Assembly: GCF_001541345.2 (NCBI RefSeq)
Contig: NZ_LMVL02000001.1
Location: 744,001 to 808,000 of the forward strand
DNA from: Gillisella vitis
GTDB taxonomy: Bacteria; Pseudomonadota; Alphaproteobacteria; Rhizobiales; Rhizobiaceae
Direction: 5' to 3'
Length of the DNA stretch: 64,000 bases
Shown: positions 47,005 to 56,836 of the stretch, piece after piece
How the letters are laid out: every line of letters begins with the position of its first letter
Numbering within the stretch: position 1 is the first letter of the stretch
Notes under the pieces: model-generated
Told to the model about the DNA's origin: nothing
The model's input: the letters and a program-made list of their open reading frames with translations, nothing else
Databases searched by the model: none
Position numbers and translations under genes: made by a program

Positions 47005-48270
47005 TTAAGCCAGTTGCTCCAGAAGGCCGATCCCTTCATCCTCACCCCAGACATCGGCAACAGTGACGGGCTTACCACTTCGGCTGCTTTCCAGCGCGGC
47101 AATCCCGCAGAGAACCGACATGGCGCCCGCTCTTGCTCCGGCCCGCTGGCGCAATTCGTCGTTCATGCCGGGCTTCAGCAACATATTGCGCAGCCGGTCG
47201 TCGCCGCCGTAATGGCCGCCGGAGGAGTGCGGCACCCAGATGCGCTCGACCTCGCCGAAATTGCGCATCAGCACGATTTCATCGGCTGGCGGCTCTGTCC
47301 AGGGCTGTTTTTCATACTGGCGAAGCTCGATACGCCCCTTGTGGCCATTGAAGGCAATATGGTGCCCCTCAATCGGCATATAGGTATTCAGCGAATAGGA
47401 GACATGGACACCGTTCTGGTAGCGGATATTGGTGACCATGGTGTCGGGAATGTCGATATCCTCCCGGTAGACGCAGGCATCGCGCACATAGCCGTCTTCC
47501 TTGGAGGGCGCTTCGTAAAGCGCTTCGAGCAAGGGTTCCTTCCGCATATCGAAATAATGGTCACATTGCTGTGCATGGGGACAGGTGCGACAGCGCTCGC
47601 CGCGAAACGGCCCGTTGCGTCCGTAATGCTTCAGATCGGCAAAGGCGGATACCAGATCCGGGTCCGAATCGAGATACCAGTTCAGGAGATCGAAATGGTG
47701 GGTGGCCTTGTGGACGAACAGGCTGCCGGAATTCTCCGTATAGGCATGCCAGCGGCGGAAATAGTCGGCGCCGTGGCTGGTGTTGAGATACCAATGGAAA
47801 TCGACAGAGGTGACATCGCCGATGACGCCCGAATTCAGCAATTCCTTGATACGCGCAGCGGTCGGCGCGAAACGATAGTTGAAGGAGACATCCAGCCGCC
47901 GCCCCGTGCGCTTTTCGGCGTGCAGAATGCGCTTGATCTTGGCGGCGGTCGTGGTCATCGGCTTTTCGCTGATCACGTCGGCGCCAGCTTCCATGGCCTT
48001 GACGATCAACTCGTCATGGGTGCTGTCACGGGTACAGACTATCACTAGATCCGGCTTTTCAATGGCCAGCATCTGGTCGAAATCCAGGTAGATCGGCACT
48101 GAGGAGCCGATATGGGCTTGCGACTGTTCGGCGCGCAGTCCGTTCAGGTCGCAGATTGCCACCAGTTCGACCTGATCGCCCCATCGCTCGACAATATCGC
48201 GCCCCCACATGGTCGTTCCCCGGTGGCCGGCGCCGACCAGGGCAAAGCGTCTCTTGCGTATGACTTGCAT
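47005..48270 (-). CDS. Gfo/Idh/MocA dehydrogenase with a Cys cluster
   Basis: A 421-residue protein, longer than the usual 330-380. Rossmann motif ALVGAGHRGTTMWG, the EKPMT catalytic-Lys motif near 102, and KATHHFDLLNWYL near 188. A Cys group C227-x2-C230-x5-C236 (ERCRTCPHAQQC) is unusual for the family and may bind a metal. It precedes the GH38 gene on the same strand and is divergent from the sugar ABC operon, which has two further family members. Substrate probably a sugar or keto-sugar of the mannoside pathway. Confidence 0.88.
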   Translation of the reverse strand: MQVIRKRRFALVGAGHRGTTMWGRDIVERWGDQVELVAICDLNGLRAEQSQAHIGSSVPIYLDFDQMLAIEKPDLVIVCTRDSTHDELIVKAMEAGADVISEKPMTTTAAKIKRILHAEKRTGRRLDVSFNYRFAPTAARIKELLNSGVIGDVTSVDFHWYLNTSHGADYFRRWHAYTENSGSLFVHKATHHFDLLNWYLDSDPDLVSAFADLKHYGRNGPFRGERCRTCPHAQQCDHYFDMRKEPLLEALYEAPSKEDGYVRDACVYREDIDIPDTMVTNIRYQNGVHVSYSLNTYMPIEGHHIAFNGHKGRIELRQYEKQPWTEPPADEIVLMRNFGEVERIWVPHSSGGHYGGDDRLRNMLLKPGMNDELRQRAGARAGAMSVLCGIAALESSRSGKPVTVADVWGEDEGIGLLEQLA

Positions 48271-48802
48271 GCCATCCTCCTTGGCTACAGCCGTGGTGTC
48301 CTGCAGGCGCTATCACGCCGTATCCGGCGGACAGGACGCCCACAAACCTCCTCCATGGGCTATGTGGTTGTTCCAGATTCAATCAGGGTGCCGGGCTTGG
48401 TCCGGAGTTGGTTTTTGCATGGAAGTGCCGTGGACCATGGCTCGTAAAAACCCCTCCACGGGCTCCCGCGTCTCTGTTGGCCTCTGCTCTTTTGGTGATG
48501 ATGCAAAATCATTTCCTTCGGCCCGACTTAACTGCTATGCTAGCATATCATTTGCCATTGTCATGCTGAGATTGTTTGTCAGTATGAAATTTTCACGGCT
48601 TGACAGGCGGTGGAAACATCGACAATTTGAAGAGCAAATGCCGGTGTTTCGGGAGATATCGGCAGCTTAGAGAACGTCTATAAGTAGAGGTTGTGAAAAT
48701 TTTTTCATTTCCTTGTCGGAACTGCCAAATGACCTCGGGAGGGAGGTTTGGGCTGTGACGCAAGTGATTTGAATTCATCTGGATACTGGGGAGGAGACCA
48801 GA
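48271..48802. other. 532-bp divergent intergenic control region
   Basis: No gene is supported. Palindromic candidates: TATGCTAGCATA (48536-48547, perfect), TGAAATTTTCA (48585-48595) and TGAAAATTTTTTCA (48694-48707); the last two share TGAAA/TTTCA half-sites. It must hold promoters for both the GH38/Gfo operon and the ABC operon, whose ribosome site is GGGGAGGAG at 48789. No regulator gene lies next to it. Confidence 0.5.
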
Positions 48803-50086
48803 ATGATGACGAAATTCAGCAGACGAACCGTGCTCGCCAGCATGGGTCTGGCAATGCCGCTGATTTGCATGGGTGCGGTTGGCGCAAGGGCGGCCACCAA
48901 CCTACGATTTTTGTGGTGGGGCTCCAAGGAGCGCAACGACCGGACCTTCAAGGTCATTGAGGCCTATAAGGCTAAGAACAGCGGCACAGCCATCGATGGC
49001 GAGTCTTTCGGCTGGGACAATTACTGGACACGTCTGGCCACCCAGACGGCAGGCGGCAATGCGCCCGACCTGATCCAGATGGATTACCGCTATATTTTCG
49101 AATATGCGCGGCGCGGTACGCTGCTTGATCTGACGCCCTATATGGGAAAATCGCTGAAAATCGATGATTTCGGTGCCGCCAATATCGATGCCGGCAAGGT
49201 TGGCGGCAAGCTCTATGGTGTCAATCTCGGCGTTAATTCTGTCACCGCACTCGTCAATAAGGCGGCTTGGCAGGAAACCGGCGTTGACATGCCTCATGAA
49301 GGCATGAGCTGGGAAGAATTCGGTGAGGCCTGCGCCAAGGTGTCTTCTGCCAAAAAGCGCCGGGGCTTTTATGGAACGCAGGACGGCAGCGTCGGCGAAA
49401 GCAATCTGGAATGCTGGCTGCGTCAGCGCGGCAAAGCGCTTTATACGGCGGATGGTACCATCAGTTTCGACCAGGCCGATATAACGGAATGGTTCAAATT
49501 CTGGGCCTGGATGCGTAAGATCAAGGCCTGCGTGCCCGCCGATATCCAGGCACTCGACCAACTCAATGTCGAAAACAATATGGTGACATTGAACAAGGCG
49601 GCCGTTGGCTTCGTCAATTCAAATCAGTTCATCGCCTTCCAGGCCGTCAACAAGGATCCATTGACGCTGATGAGTTATCCCGAAACCAAGGGTGGCAAGC
49701 CTGGGCATTATCTGAAGCCTTCTATGCTGATTTCGGTCTCCGCCGCATCCGCCAACAAGGACGCTGCTGTCGATTTCGTCAATTTCCTGGTCGAGGACAA
49801 GGATGCGGCGCTGGCGCTCGGGATCGAGCGCGGTATTCCGGCATCGACGACCATGCGCGAGGCGCTGGAACCGACGCTGAACGACCAGTCCAAGGAAATT
49901 CTTGACTATATCGCCCGGCTGACGCCGCATGTCGGTCCGCTTCCGCCACCACCGCCGAACGGTGCGGGCGAAAACCAGATGCTGATCAAGAAGATCGGCG
50001 AAGAAGTCGGCTTTGGGCGTCTTTCGCCGGAAGACGGCGCGGCGAAATTCGTCGATCAGGCGGCTGCCAATCTGAAACGGGGTTGA
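48803..50086 (+). CDS. Sugar ABC transporter substrate-binding protein (Tat-type signal)
   Basis: A 427-residue SBP_bac_1 protein. The signal has the twin-arginine pattern SRRTVLASMG (RR at 7-8), a hydrophobic stretch and cleavage near VGARA, so export in folded form is likely. Mature motifs: RFLWWGSKERNDRT, GGNAPDLIQMDYRYI, YGVNLGVNSVTALVNK and SMLISVSAASANKDAA. It supplies the sugar ligand to the two permeases that follow 4 bp downstream. A mannoside or oligosaccharide is suggested by the divergent GH38 gene. Confidence 0.93.
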   Translation: MMTKFSRRTVLASMGLAMPLICMGAVGARAATNLRFLWWGSKERNDRTFKVIEAYKAKNSGTAIDGESFGWDNYWTRLATQTAGGNAPDLIQMDYRYIFEYARRGTLLDLTPYMGKSLKIDDFGAANIDAGKVGGKLYGVNLGVNSVTALVNKAAWQETGVDMPHEGMSWEEFGEACAKVSSAKKRRGFYGTQDGSVGESNLECWLRQRGKALYTADGTISFDQADITEWFKFWAWMRKIKACVPADIQALDQLNVENNMVTLNKAAVGFVNSNQFIAFQAVNKDPLTLMSYPETKGGKPGHYLKPSMLISVSAASANKDAAVDFVNFLVEDKDAALALGIERGIPASTTMREALEPTLNDQSKEILDYIARLTPHVGPLPPPPPNGAGENQMLIKKIGEEVGFGRLSPEDGAAKFVDQAAANLKRG

Positions 50087-50090
50087 AACC

Positions 50091-51056
50091 GTGAACACCA
50101 CTCGCGATGGAATGGCCGGCACCTCTGGTGCCGCGCCAGTGATGCAGCCTATCTCGACACCGTCACCGTTCAGGGCCAGTCTGGCGCGCAACGCGCCAGG
50201 CTATCTGTTTCTTCTGCCCTGGTTCATCGGCTTTTTCGTGCTCACGCTCGGCCCGGCGCTGTTTTCCTTCTGGCTGTCGCTGACCGATTATAATCTGCTG
50301 CAATCGCCCAATGTCGTCGGCCTGGACAATTACATCCGCATCGCCACGGCTGATGAAAAATTCATGTCTTCCATGCGCGTGACGCTGGTTTATGTGATTT
50401 TGTCGGTGCCGTTGAAGCTGACCTTCGCCCTGCTGGTCGCGCTGCTGCTCAACAAGGGCATTCGCGGCCTGCCGCTTTATCGGGCGGTCTTCTACCTGCC
50501 ATCGCTTCTGGGCTCCAGCGTTGCCATCGCAGTGGTCTGGCGGCAATTGTTCGATGGCGACGGGGCGATCAACGTGCTGCTTTGGAATACCTTCGGCATC
50601 GAAGGGCCAAGCTGGATCTCCAATCCCGATTACTCCCTTTATACGCTGGTTATTCTGGCGGTCTGGCAATTCGGCTCGCCGATGATCATCTTTCTGGCAG
50701 GCCTTCGGCAGATCCCGGTCGATATGTATGAGGCGGCCAGCCTGGATGGGGCTTCCAAAGTGCGGATGTTCTTCAAGATCACCCTGCCTTTGCTGACGCC
50801 GGTGATTTTCTTCAACGCGGTGGTGCAGACCATCGATGCGTTCAAGGCCTTTACGCCAGCCTATGTGATCTCCTCTGGTACGGGCGGTCCAATCGATTCG
50901 ACGCTGTTTTATACGCTCTACCTTTATCAGGAAGCCTTCGGCTATTTCCGGATGGGCTATGCGGCGGCGCTGGCCTGGATTCTGGTGATCATCATCGCGC
51001 TGTTCACGGCCTTTTCCTTCCTGTCCTCGCGCTATTGGGTGCATTACGATGACTGA
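50091..51056 (+). CDS. Sugar ABC transporter permease (MalF/UgpA type)
   Basis: A 321-residue inner-membrane protein with six predicted membrane helices (APGYLFLLPWFIGFFVLTLG first) and the cytoplasmic EAA loop DMYEAASLDGASKVRMFFKI near 215-234. The start is GTG, four bases after the binding-protein stop. It overlaps the second permease by 8 bp. Forms the heterodimeric channel of the sugar importer. Confidence 0.93.
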   Translation: MNTTRDGMAGTSGAAPVMQPISTPSPFRASLARNAPGYLFLLPWFIGFFVLTLGPALFSFWLSLTDYNLLQSPNVVGLDNYIRIATADEKFMSSMRVTLVYVILSVPLKLTFALLVALLLNKGIRGLPLYRAVFYLPSLLGSSVAIAVVWRQLFDGDGAINVLLWNTFGIEGPSWISNPDYSLYTLVILAVWQFGSPMIIFLAGLRQIPVDMYEAASLDGASKVRMFFKITLPLLTPVIFFNAVVQTIDAFKAFTPAYVISSGTGGPIDSTLFYTLYLYQEAFGYFRMGYAAALAWILVIIIALFTAFSFLSSRYWVHYDD

Positions 51057-51930
51057 TGCAGCACTTGCTTCCTCCCCGGACATCCATGCGCAGGAAAAAC
51101 GGCGCTGGCCGGTGTCCCTTATTCTGCATATCGTTCTGGCGGCAGCCTCGCTGGTGATGCTCTATCCGCTGCTGTGGATGCTGTCCGGCTCGATCAAGGA
51201 CCAGAGCGAGATCTTCGGTCAGGCCTCACTGATTCCTTCGAAAGTGGATTTCAGTGCCTATATGCGGGGCTGGCTCAGCACCCAGGTCAGTTTCGGCACC
51301 TATTTCTGGAATTCTCTGGTCATTGCCGTGCTGACGGTGGTGGGCAATCTGTTTTCATGCTCGCTGGCTGCCTATGCCTTTGCCCGTCTGGAGTTTCGGG
51401 GCCGCAATATCTGGTTTGCGCTGATGCTGGGGACGCTGATGCTGCCCTATCACGTCACGCTCATCCCTCAATATATCCTGTTTCTCGAACTGGGATGGGT
51501 GAAGACCATTCTGCCGCTCGTCGTGCCGAAGTTTCTGGCGGTCGATGCGTTTTTCATCTTCCTGATGGTGCAGTTCTTCCGTGGCATTCCGCGCGAACTG
51601 GACGAGGCGGCGATGATGGACGGGTGCAGCCCCTGGCGGATCTATTGGCGGATCATGATGCCGCTCTCTCTGCCGGTACTGGCAACGGCGGCGATCTTCT
51701 CCTTCATCTGGAGTTGGGACGATTTCTTCGGTCCGCTGATCTACCTGAGCGACATCAATACCTACACGGTGCAGCTTGGGTTGCGGTCTTTCGTGGACTC
51801 GACCGGCAGTTCCGACTGGAGCGGGCTGTTTGCGATGTCCAGCCTCTCGCTGGTGCCGATTTTCCTGATTTTTCTGTTTTGCCAACGCCTGCTGATCGAC
51901 GGCATCGCCACCGCCGGACTGAAGCGTTGA
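51049..51930 (+). CDS. Sugar ABC transporter permease (MalG/UgpE type)
   Basis: A 293-residue permease with six membrane helices and the EAA loop RELDEAAMMDGCSPWRIYWR near 185-204, ending with the typical MalG-like tail QRLLIDGIATAGLKR. Starts inside the upstream permease gene (8-bp overlap). Partner of the MalF-type subunit. Confidence 0.94.
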   Translation: MTDAALASSPDIHAQEKRRWPVSLILHIVLAAASLVMLYPLLWMLSGSIKDQSEIFGQASLIPSKVDFSAYMRGWLSTQVSFGTYFWNSLVIAVLTVVGNLFSCSLAAYAFARLEFRGRNIWFALMLGTLMLPYHVTLIPQYILFLELGWVKTILPLVVPKFLAVDAFFIFLMVQFFRGIPRELDEAAMMDGCSPWRIYWRIMMPLSLPVLATAAIFSFIWSWDDFFGPLIYLSDINTYTVQLGLRSFVDSTGSSDWSGLFAMSSLSLVPIFLIFLFCQRLLIDGIATAGLKR

Positions 51931-51958
51931 AATATTTGTCCTTATAGGAGCCTATCGC

Positions 51959-52987
51959 ATGAGTGCCTTGCATTTTGCCGTTATCGGCATCAATCACGAT
52001 CATATTTTCGGCCAGATCGCTTTCATGCTGGACGCCGGAGCGGAGTTTTCGTCGTTTTTTGCAGAAGAAGACGTGTTGGCCCAGGCCTTCGCCGCCCGCT
52101 ACCCACAGGCGCGGCGCGTTGCCGACCGCAGACAGATCCTCGAAGATCCATCGATTGCCTTGATCCTGTCGGCGGCCATTCCGGCCAACCGCGCCGAGAT
52201 TGCGATTGCTGCCATGCGTCACGGCAAGGATGTTATGCTGGATAAGCCGGGCATGACCACGTTTGAGCAATTGGAGGCGGTGCGAAAGGTCCAGGCGGAA
52301 ACGAAGCAGATCGTTTCCATCCTCTATTCCGAACATTTCGAGACGGCGTGCACAGTGGAGGCAGGCAATCTGGTCAAGGCCGGAATGATCGGCGAGGTCA
52401 TCCACACGACCGGCCTTGGTCCGCATCGGTTGCGCAAACCACACCGGCCCGGCTGGTTTTTTGACCGGGCGCATTATGGAGGCGTGCTCATCGACATCGC
52501 CTCGCATCAATGCGAACAATTCCTGTTTTTCACTGGTGCCAAGGATGCGCAGATCCTGTCGGCCAGCACCGCCAACCGCGCCAATCCCGACACCCCCGGC
52601 CTTGAGGATTACGGCGATATTCACCTGACCACCGGCAAGGCCACCGGCTATATCAGGGTGGATTGGTTCACCCCTGATGGCTTGCCGACCTGGGGGGACG
52701 GGCGGTTGTTCATCGTTGGCACGGAAGGGACGATCGAGCTTCGGAAATATCTCGATATCGAGGGCCGCCCCGGTGCCGACCATCTGTTCCTGACCGACAA
52801 AACCGGCACGCGCTATATCGATTGCAGCAAAACCGAACGGCCCTATGGCCGGCAATTGCTGGCCGATATCCGGGATCGCACCGAAACCGCCATGGGGCAG
52901 GAGCATTGCTTCAAGGCCATGGAACTGGCGCTGAAAGCCCAGGCTTTCGCGGATGCGGCAAAGCAGAAGGGCGCTGGCAATGTCTAA
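51959..52987 (+). CDS. Gfo/Idh/MocA dehydrogenase in the sugar ABC operon (first)
   Basis: A 342-residue member of the family. The N-terminus FAVIGINHDHIFGQIAFML departs from GxGxxG (GINHDH), which is seen in some subfamilies. The catalytic motif is DKPGMTT (K near 97) instead of EKP. IDIASHQCEQFLFFTGA marks the C-terminal domain. It lies 28 bp after the permease and overlaps the next family member by 8 bp. The DKP motif and altered nucleotide loop set it apart from its neighbour. Confidence 0.86.
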   Translation: MSALHFAVIGINHDHIFGQIAFMLDAGAEFSSFFAEEDVLAQAFAARYPQARRVADRRQILEDPSIALILSAAIPANRAEIAIAAMRHGKDVMLDKPGMTTFEQLEAVRKVQAETKQIVSILYSEHFETACTVEAGNLVKAGMIGEVIHTTGLGPHRLRKPHRPGWFFDRAHYGGVLIDIASHQCEQFLFFTGAKDAQILSASTANRANPDTPGLEDYGDIHLTTGKATGYIRVDWFTPDGLPTWGDGRLFIVGTEGTIELRKYLDIEGRPGADHLFLTDKTGTRYIDCSKTERPYGRQLLADIRDRTETAMGQEHCFKAMELALKAQAFADAAKQKGAGNV

Positions 52988-54049
52988 GATCTTCAACGTT
53001 GCCGTCATTGGCCTTGGCATCGGCGCTCGTCATATCCGCGAGGGCTATATGCCGAACACGGATCTGTTCCGGGTCGCGACGATCTGCGATCTCGATCCTG
53101 CCCGTCTGGCCCAATTTGGCGAGGAATTTTCCATTGCAGGCCGAACCGACGATTTCGACGCCGTGCTGAACGATCCGTCCATCGACATTGTCGATATCTG
53201 CACGCCGCCCTCCACCCACTACGACCTGATCTTTAAGGCGCTCGATGCGGGCAAGCATGTGATCTGCGAAAAGCCGCTTGTCGGTTCGCTTGCGGAGATT
53301 GACCGGTTGATGACCCATGAGAAGACCGCCAAAGGTCGGTTGATGCCGATTTTCCAGTACCGTTATGGTGACGGCGTCCACAAGGCGCGCCGGATCATCG
53401 AGGCGGGTCTGGCGGGTAAAGCCTATATTGCCACGTCCGAAACCCACTGGACACGGCTGTCGGACTATTATGCCGTGCCGTGGCGGGGCAAATGGGCGAC
53501 GGAACTGGGTGGCGTGCTGATGACCCATGCTATCCATATCAACGACATGCTGAGCTATCTGCTAGGACCGGTCGCCTCGCTCTATGCCCGCGTCGCCACC
53601 CGCGTCAATCCGATTGAAGTGGAGGATTGCGTCAGCCTCAGCCTGGAAATGACCAGCGGTGCTTTGGCAACCGTGTCGGCCACGCTGGGTTCGGCTGAAG
53701 AAACCTCGCGGCTGAAGCTGTGCTTTGAACATGTGACCTTCGAGAGCAGCCATGAGCCTTACCATCCCGGTGGCGATCCCTGGCGGATCATTCCGGCAAA
53801 TCCTGACGTCGGGCAGAAGATCGACGCACTGCTTGAGGGGTGGGTTCCAATGGCTCAGCTGTTTTCCGGCCAGATGCAGGCTTTCCATGCCTGCCTTATC
53901 AATGACACGCCGACGCCGGTCACCACAGAAGATGCCCGCCGTTCGCTGGAATTCCTCACCGCTTGCTATTGGAGCGCCAAACATAAGCAGGAGGTGCATT
54001 TTCCTGTTGGTAGCGACAATGCCTATTACGACAGCTGGAGGCAGAACTG

Positions 54050-54050
<1 letters not shown>
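52980..54050 (+). CDS. Gfo/Idh/MocA dehydrogenase in the sugar ABC operon (second)
   Basis: A 356-residue member with a canonical VIGLGIGARHIREG nucleotide loop, CEKPLV catalytic motif near 97 and MTHAIHINDMLSYLLGP in the C-terminal domain. The ATG at 52980 lies inside the preceding gene (8-bp overlap); the stop shares a base with the ATPase start. Together with the previous gene and the one at 47005 it gives this locus three distinct family members, suggesting successive oxidation and reduction of a sugar. Confidence 0.9.
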
Positions 54051-55144
<1,094 letters not shown>

Positions 55145-55229
55145 GCAGGATAGGAAGCAACGGCTTTGCGCCTTGGTTGGCGGGCGTGTCTATGCTATGG
55201 CGCGGCTTTTACGGATAAAGAGACGCCTT

Positions 55230-55904
55230 ATGCTTCCCTGGATACAGCTTGACAGTGCAGCCATTCCGGATGGCGGCGGAGATCTGCGCCTGAAACAGCG
55301 AGGCCAGGAATTTTCGATCATGTTGGGCGCCAACGAGCTGATGAACAGCCGATTGAGTGGTTCGGAAGAGGCGCTGGCAACGCTTGCCTGCGAGAAAATA
55401 GGGGCCTGCGATAAGCCTAGCCTGCTGATCGGCGGGCTTGGCATGGGGTTTACCCTGCGTGCCGCCCTTGGCGTGTTGCAAGTTGATGCCCGCGTTACCG
55501 TGGCAGAACTGGTGCCGGCTGTGGTTGCCTGGGCGCGTGGGCCGATGGCGGAGGTTCACAAGGGCAGTCTCGATGATCCGCGAGTCGATATTCATATCGG
55601 CGATGTCGGCGTGCTGATCCGCTCAAAGCACGCCGCCTATGACGCCATTCTGCTTGATGTCGACAACGGTCCGGACGGATTGACCCGGGCCTCCAATGAC
55701 AGTCTCTACAATGCAGCTGGACTGCGCGCCGCAAAAGCTGCCTTGCGGCCAAAAGGCGTGCTGGCTGTCTGGTCTTCTGCCCCGGATGCCGCCTTTACCC
55801 GCAGGTTGCGGGAGGCGGGGTTCGTCACCGAAGAAGTCCAGGTGCGCGCCAACGGTAAACGCGGCGGAGCGCGCCATCTGTTGTGGATGGCGGTCAACGG
55901 GTGA
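55230..55904 (+). CDS. Spermidine-synthase-like methyltransferase-fold protein
   Basis: About 224 residues from ATG 55230. The nucleotide-binding-like loop is LLIGGLGMGFTLRAAL, followed by VTVAELVPAVVAWAR and YDAILLDVDNGPDGLT, the pattern of spermidine-synthase-fold proteins. It lacks the GGGDG/polyamine-pocket sequence of true SpeE, so polyamine synthesis is doubtful. Upstream in-frame start at 55173 is possible. It follows the ABC operon by 85 bp and may be independent. Confidence 0.75.
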   Translation: MLPWIQLDSAAIPDGGGDLRLKQRGQEFSIMLGANELMNSRLSGSEEALATLACEKIGACDKPSLLIGGLGMGFTLRAALGVLQVDARVTVAELVPAVVAWARGPMAEVHKGSLDDPRVDIHIGDVGVLIRSKHAAYDAILLDVDNGPDGLTRASNDSLYNAAGLRAAKAALRPKGVLAVWSSAPDAAFTRRLREAGFVTEEVQVRANGKRGGARHLLWMAVNG

Positions 55905-55999
55905 GATCATCAGAGGGCTGAGACGAAGCGACATGCCAATTGAGCAATTGGCGCTCTCAGTCAATCGAACTAACAAAATTGAATGGAAGTAAACAAGCA

Positions 56000-56037
56000 A
56001 AAAAGCCTGCCGCGGGAGGAGGTGCGGCAGGCTTTTT
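56000..56037 (-). ncRNA. Cuckoo-type sRNA hairpin 4 (terminal, doubles as terminator)
   Basis: Read on the minus strand, AAAAAGCCTGCCGC pairs perfectly (14 bp) with GCGGCAGGCTTTTT; the loop is ACCTCCTCCC. The T-rich 3' side makes it a Rho-independent terminator, so it closes the array. The anti-Shine-Dalgarno CCTCCTCCC in the loop is complement of 56014-56022. Confidence 0.8.
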
Positions 56038-56045
56038 AAAAGAGT

Positions 56046-56078
56046 GAACAGCGGCTGGGAGGAGGAGTGCCACCGTTC
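56046..56078 (-). ncRNA. Cuckoo-type sRNA hairpin 3
   Basis: On the minus strand GAACGGTGGC pairs with GCCGCTGTTC (10 bp, two G-U pairs), displaying loop ACTCCTCCTCCCA. The CCTCCTCCC is complement of 56057-56065. Confidence 0.78.
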
Positions 56079-56080
56079 CA

Positions 56081-56116
56081 TCGGACGCCCCTAGGGAGGA
56101 GGAGTGGGTCGTCCGA
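56081..56116 (-). ncRNA. Cuckoo-type sRNA hairpin 2
   Basis: On the minus strand TCGGACG-A-CCC pairs with GGG-G-CGTCCGA around a loop holding ACTCCTCCTCCC; CCTCCTCCC is complement of 56094-56102. The stem sequence differs from its neighbours while the loop is conserved. Confidence 0.78.
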
Positions 56117-56119
56117 GAT

Positions 56120-56154
56120 ACGAAGCTTTGCGGGAGGAGGATGCATCGCTTCGT
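56120..56154 (-). ncRNA. Cuckoo-type sRNA hairpin 1 (5'-most)
   Basis: On the minus strand ACGAAGC pairs with GCTTCGT, with a possible inner TGC/GCA, presenting TCCTCCTCCC; CCTCCTCCC is complement of 56132-56140. A TATTAT (complement of 56163-56168) just upstream could be a -10 element, without a clear -35. Confidence 0.75.
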
Positions 56155-56291
56155 TGAGATAGATAATACCCGATAAATGCCCAATTCATAGTCATTTTGT
56201 TGCAGTGCAGATATGCGCTAAATGCATGGGTATTTTGCAATGACTTGAGATCCAGATTGGTCGGATCTGCGTATATCATTTCCCCAGACGC

Positions 56292-56318
56292 AAAAACGCC
56301 CGCGTCATCGGCGGGCGT
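56292..56318 (-). terminator. Terminator after the DUF1127 gene
   Basis: On the minus strand ACGCCCGC (complement of 56311-56318) pairs with GCGGGCGT (complement of 56296-56303), loop 7 nt, followed by TTTTG. It is 26 bp past the DUF1127 stop, between that gene and the sRNA hairpins, so the hairpins arise by read-through or from their own promoter. Confidence 0.78.
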
Positions 56319-56344
56319 CGTTCAGGCAGCAATGTGGATATCGA

Positions 56345-56491
56345 TCAACCGGCAACGGAAGCCCTGGCAACGCGACGGATGTCGCTGCGTTTAATGCCGA
56401 GGTCCTGCAACTCGCGGCTGGTCATGCGGCCAAGTTCGGAAACGGTCTGACGATACTTGCGCCAGTTGTTCAGGGAGCGTGCTACGTTCAT
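56345..56491 (-). CDS. DUF1127 small protein
   Basis: A 48-residue basic protein, MNVARSLNNWRKYRQTVSEL then GRMTSRELQDLGIKRSDIRR: the DUF1127 signature of Trp-Arg-rich start and L-x-DLGI-R-xDI end. ATG at 56491 is preceded by AAAGGG. DUF1127 proteins are small Arg-rich RNA-related proteins; in Rhodobacter sphaeroides one (CcaF1) is encoded immediately upstream of four CCUCCUCCC sRNAs and affects RNA turnover. The same arrangement is present here. Length is full for the family. Confidence 0.92.
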   Translation of the reverse strand: MNVARSLNNWRKYRQTVSELGRMTSRELQDLGIKRSDIRRVARASVAG

Positions 56492-56726
56492 GATAATGCC
56501 CTTTCTGAGGACTGTCTGACGTCAGCAACCTTGGTTCGGTTCCGGCGTCGTTTCGATGTTTGGAATATAGGCGTTCTCTCACTGTCCTAACAGAGACAAG
56601 GTCTCACGCCACCCATGCGTCAAATGCATGAGTAAGCGATGGTGGTCGCCTTCGGAAATTTGGCGCCGGCTATCCTCCGCAGCCAATACCCATCTCGTTT
56701 ATTCAGGTCACGAAATATTAAAATTC

Positions 56727-56752
56727 GGAACGCTGGTGCGTGCGCTTTGTTT
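56727..56752 (+). promoter_or_regulatory. Candidate EcfG/RpoE2 general-stress promoter
   Basis: GGAAC (56727-56731), 18 bp, then TTT (56750-56752) fits the GGAAC-N18-19-TT pattern of rhizobial RpoE2 promoters. It lies 85 bp before the SDR start. The rest of the 345-bp gap (56492-56836) shows no gene. Confidence 0.45.
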
Positions 56753-56836
56753 GCAAGGTGTGAGCTTTTGAGAGCGCGGTTTTGATCCGCGCACTCAACT
56801 ATCCAGCAATGATGTTTTGAAATGAGAGGTAAGCTG

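Noticed and set aside
55173-55229. Upstream extension of the spermidine-synthase-like gene
   Set aside because: The extra 19 residues are basic and lack a ribosome site; the ATG at 55230 starts the recognisable fold, though the choice is not certain.
56000-56160. Regular GGGAGGAGG repeats suggesting a small CRISPR array
   Set aside because: The unit is only 9 bp, each copy sits in the loop of its own hairpin and no cas genes are present; the cuckoo sRNA reading explains it.
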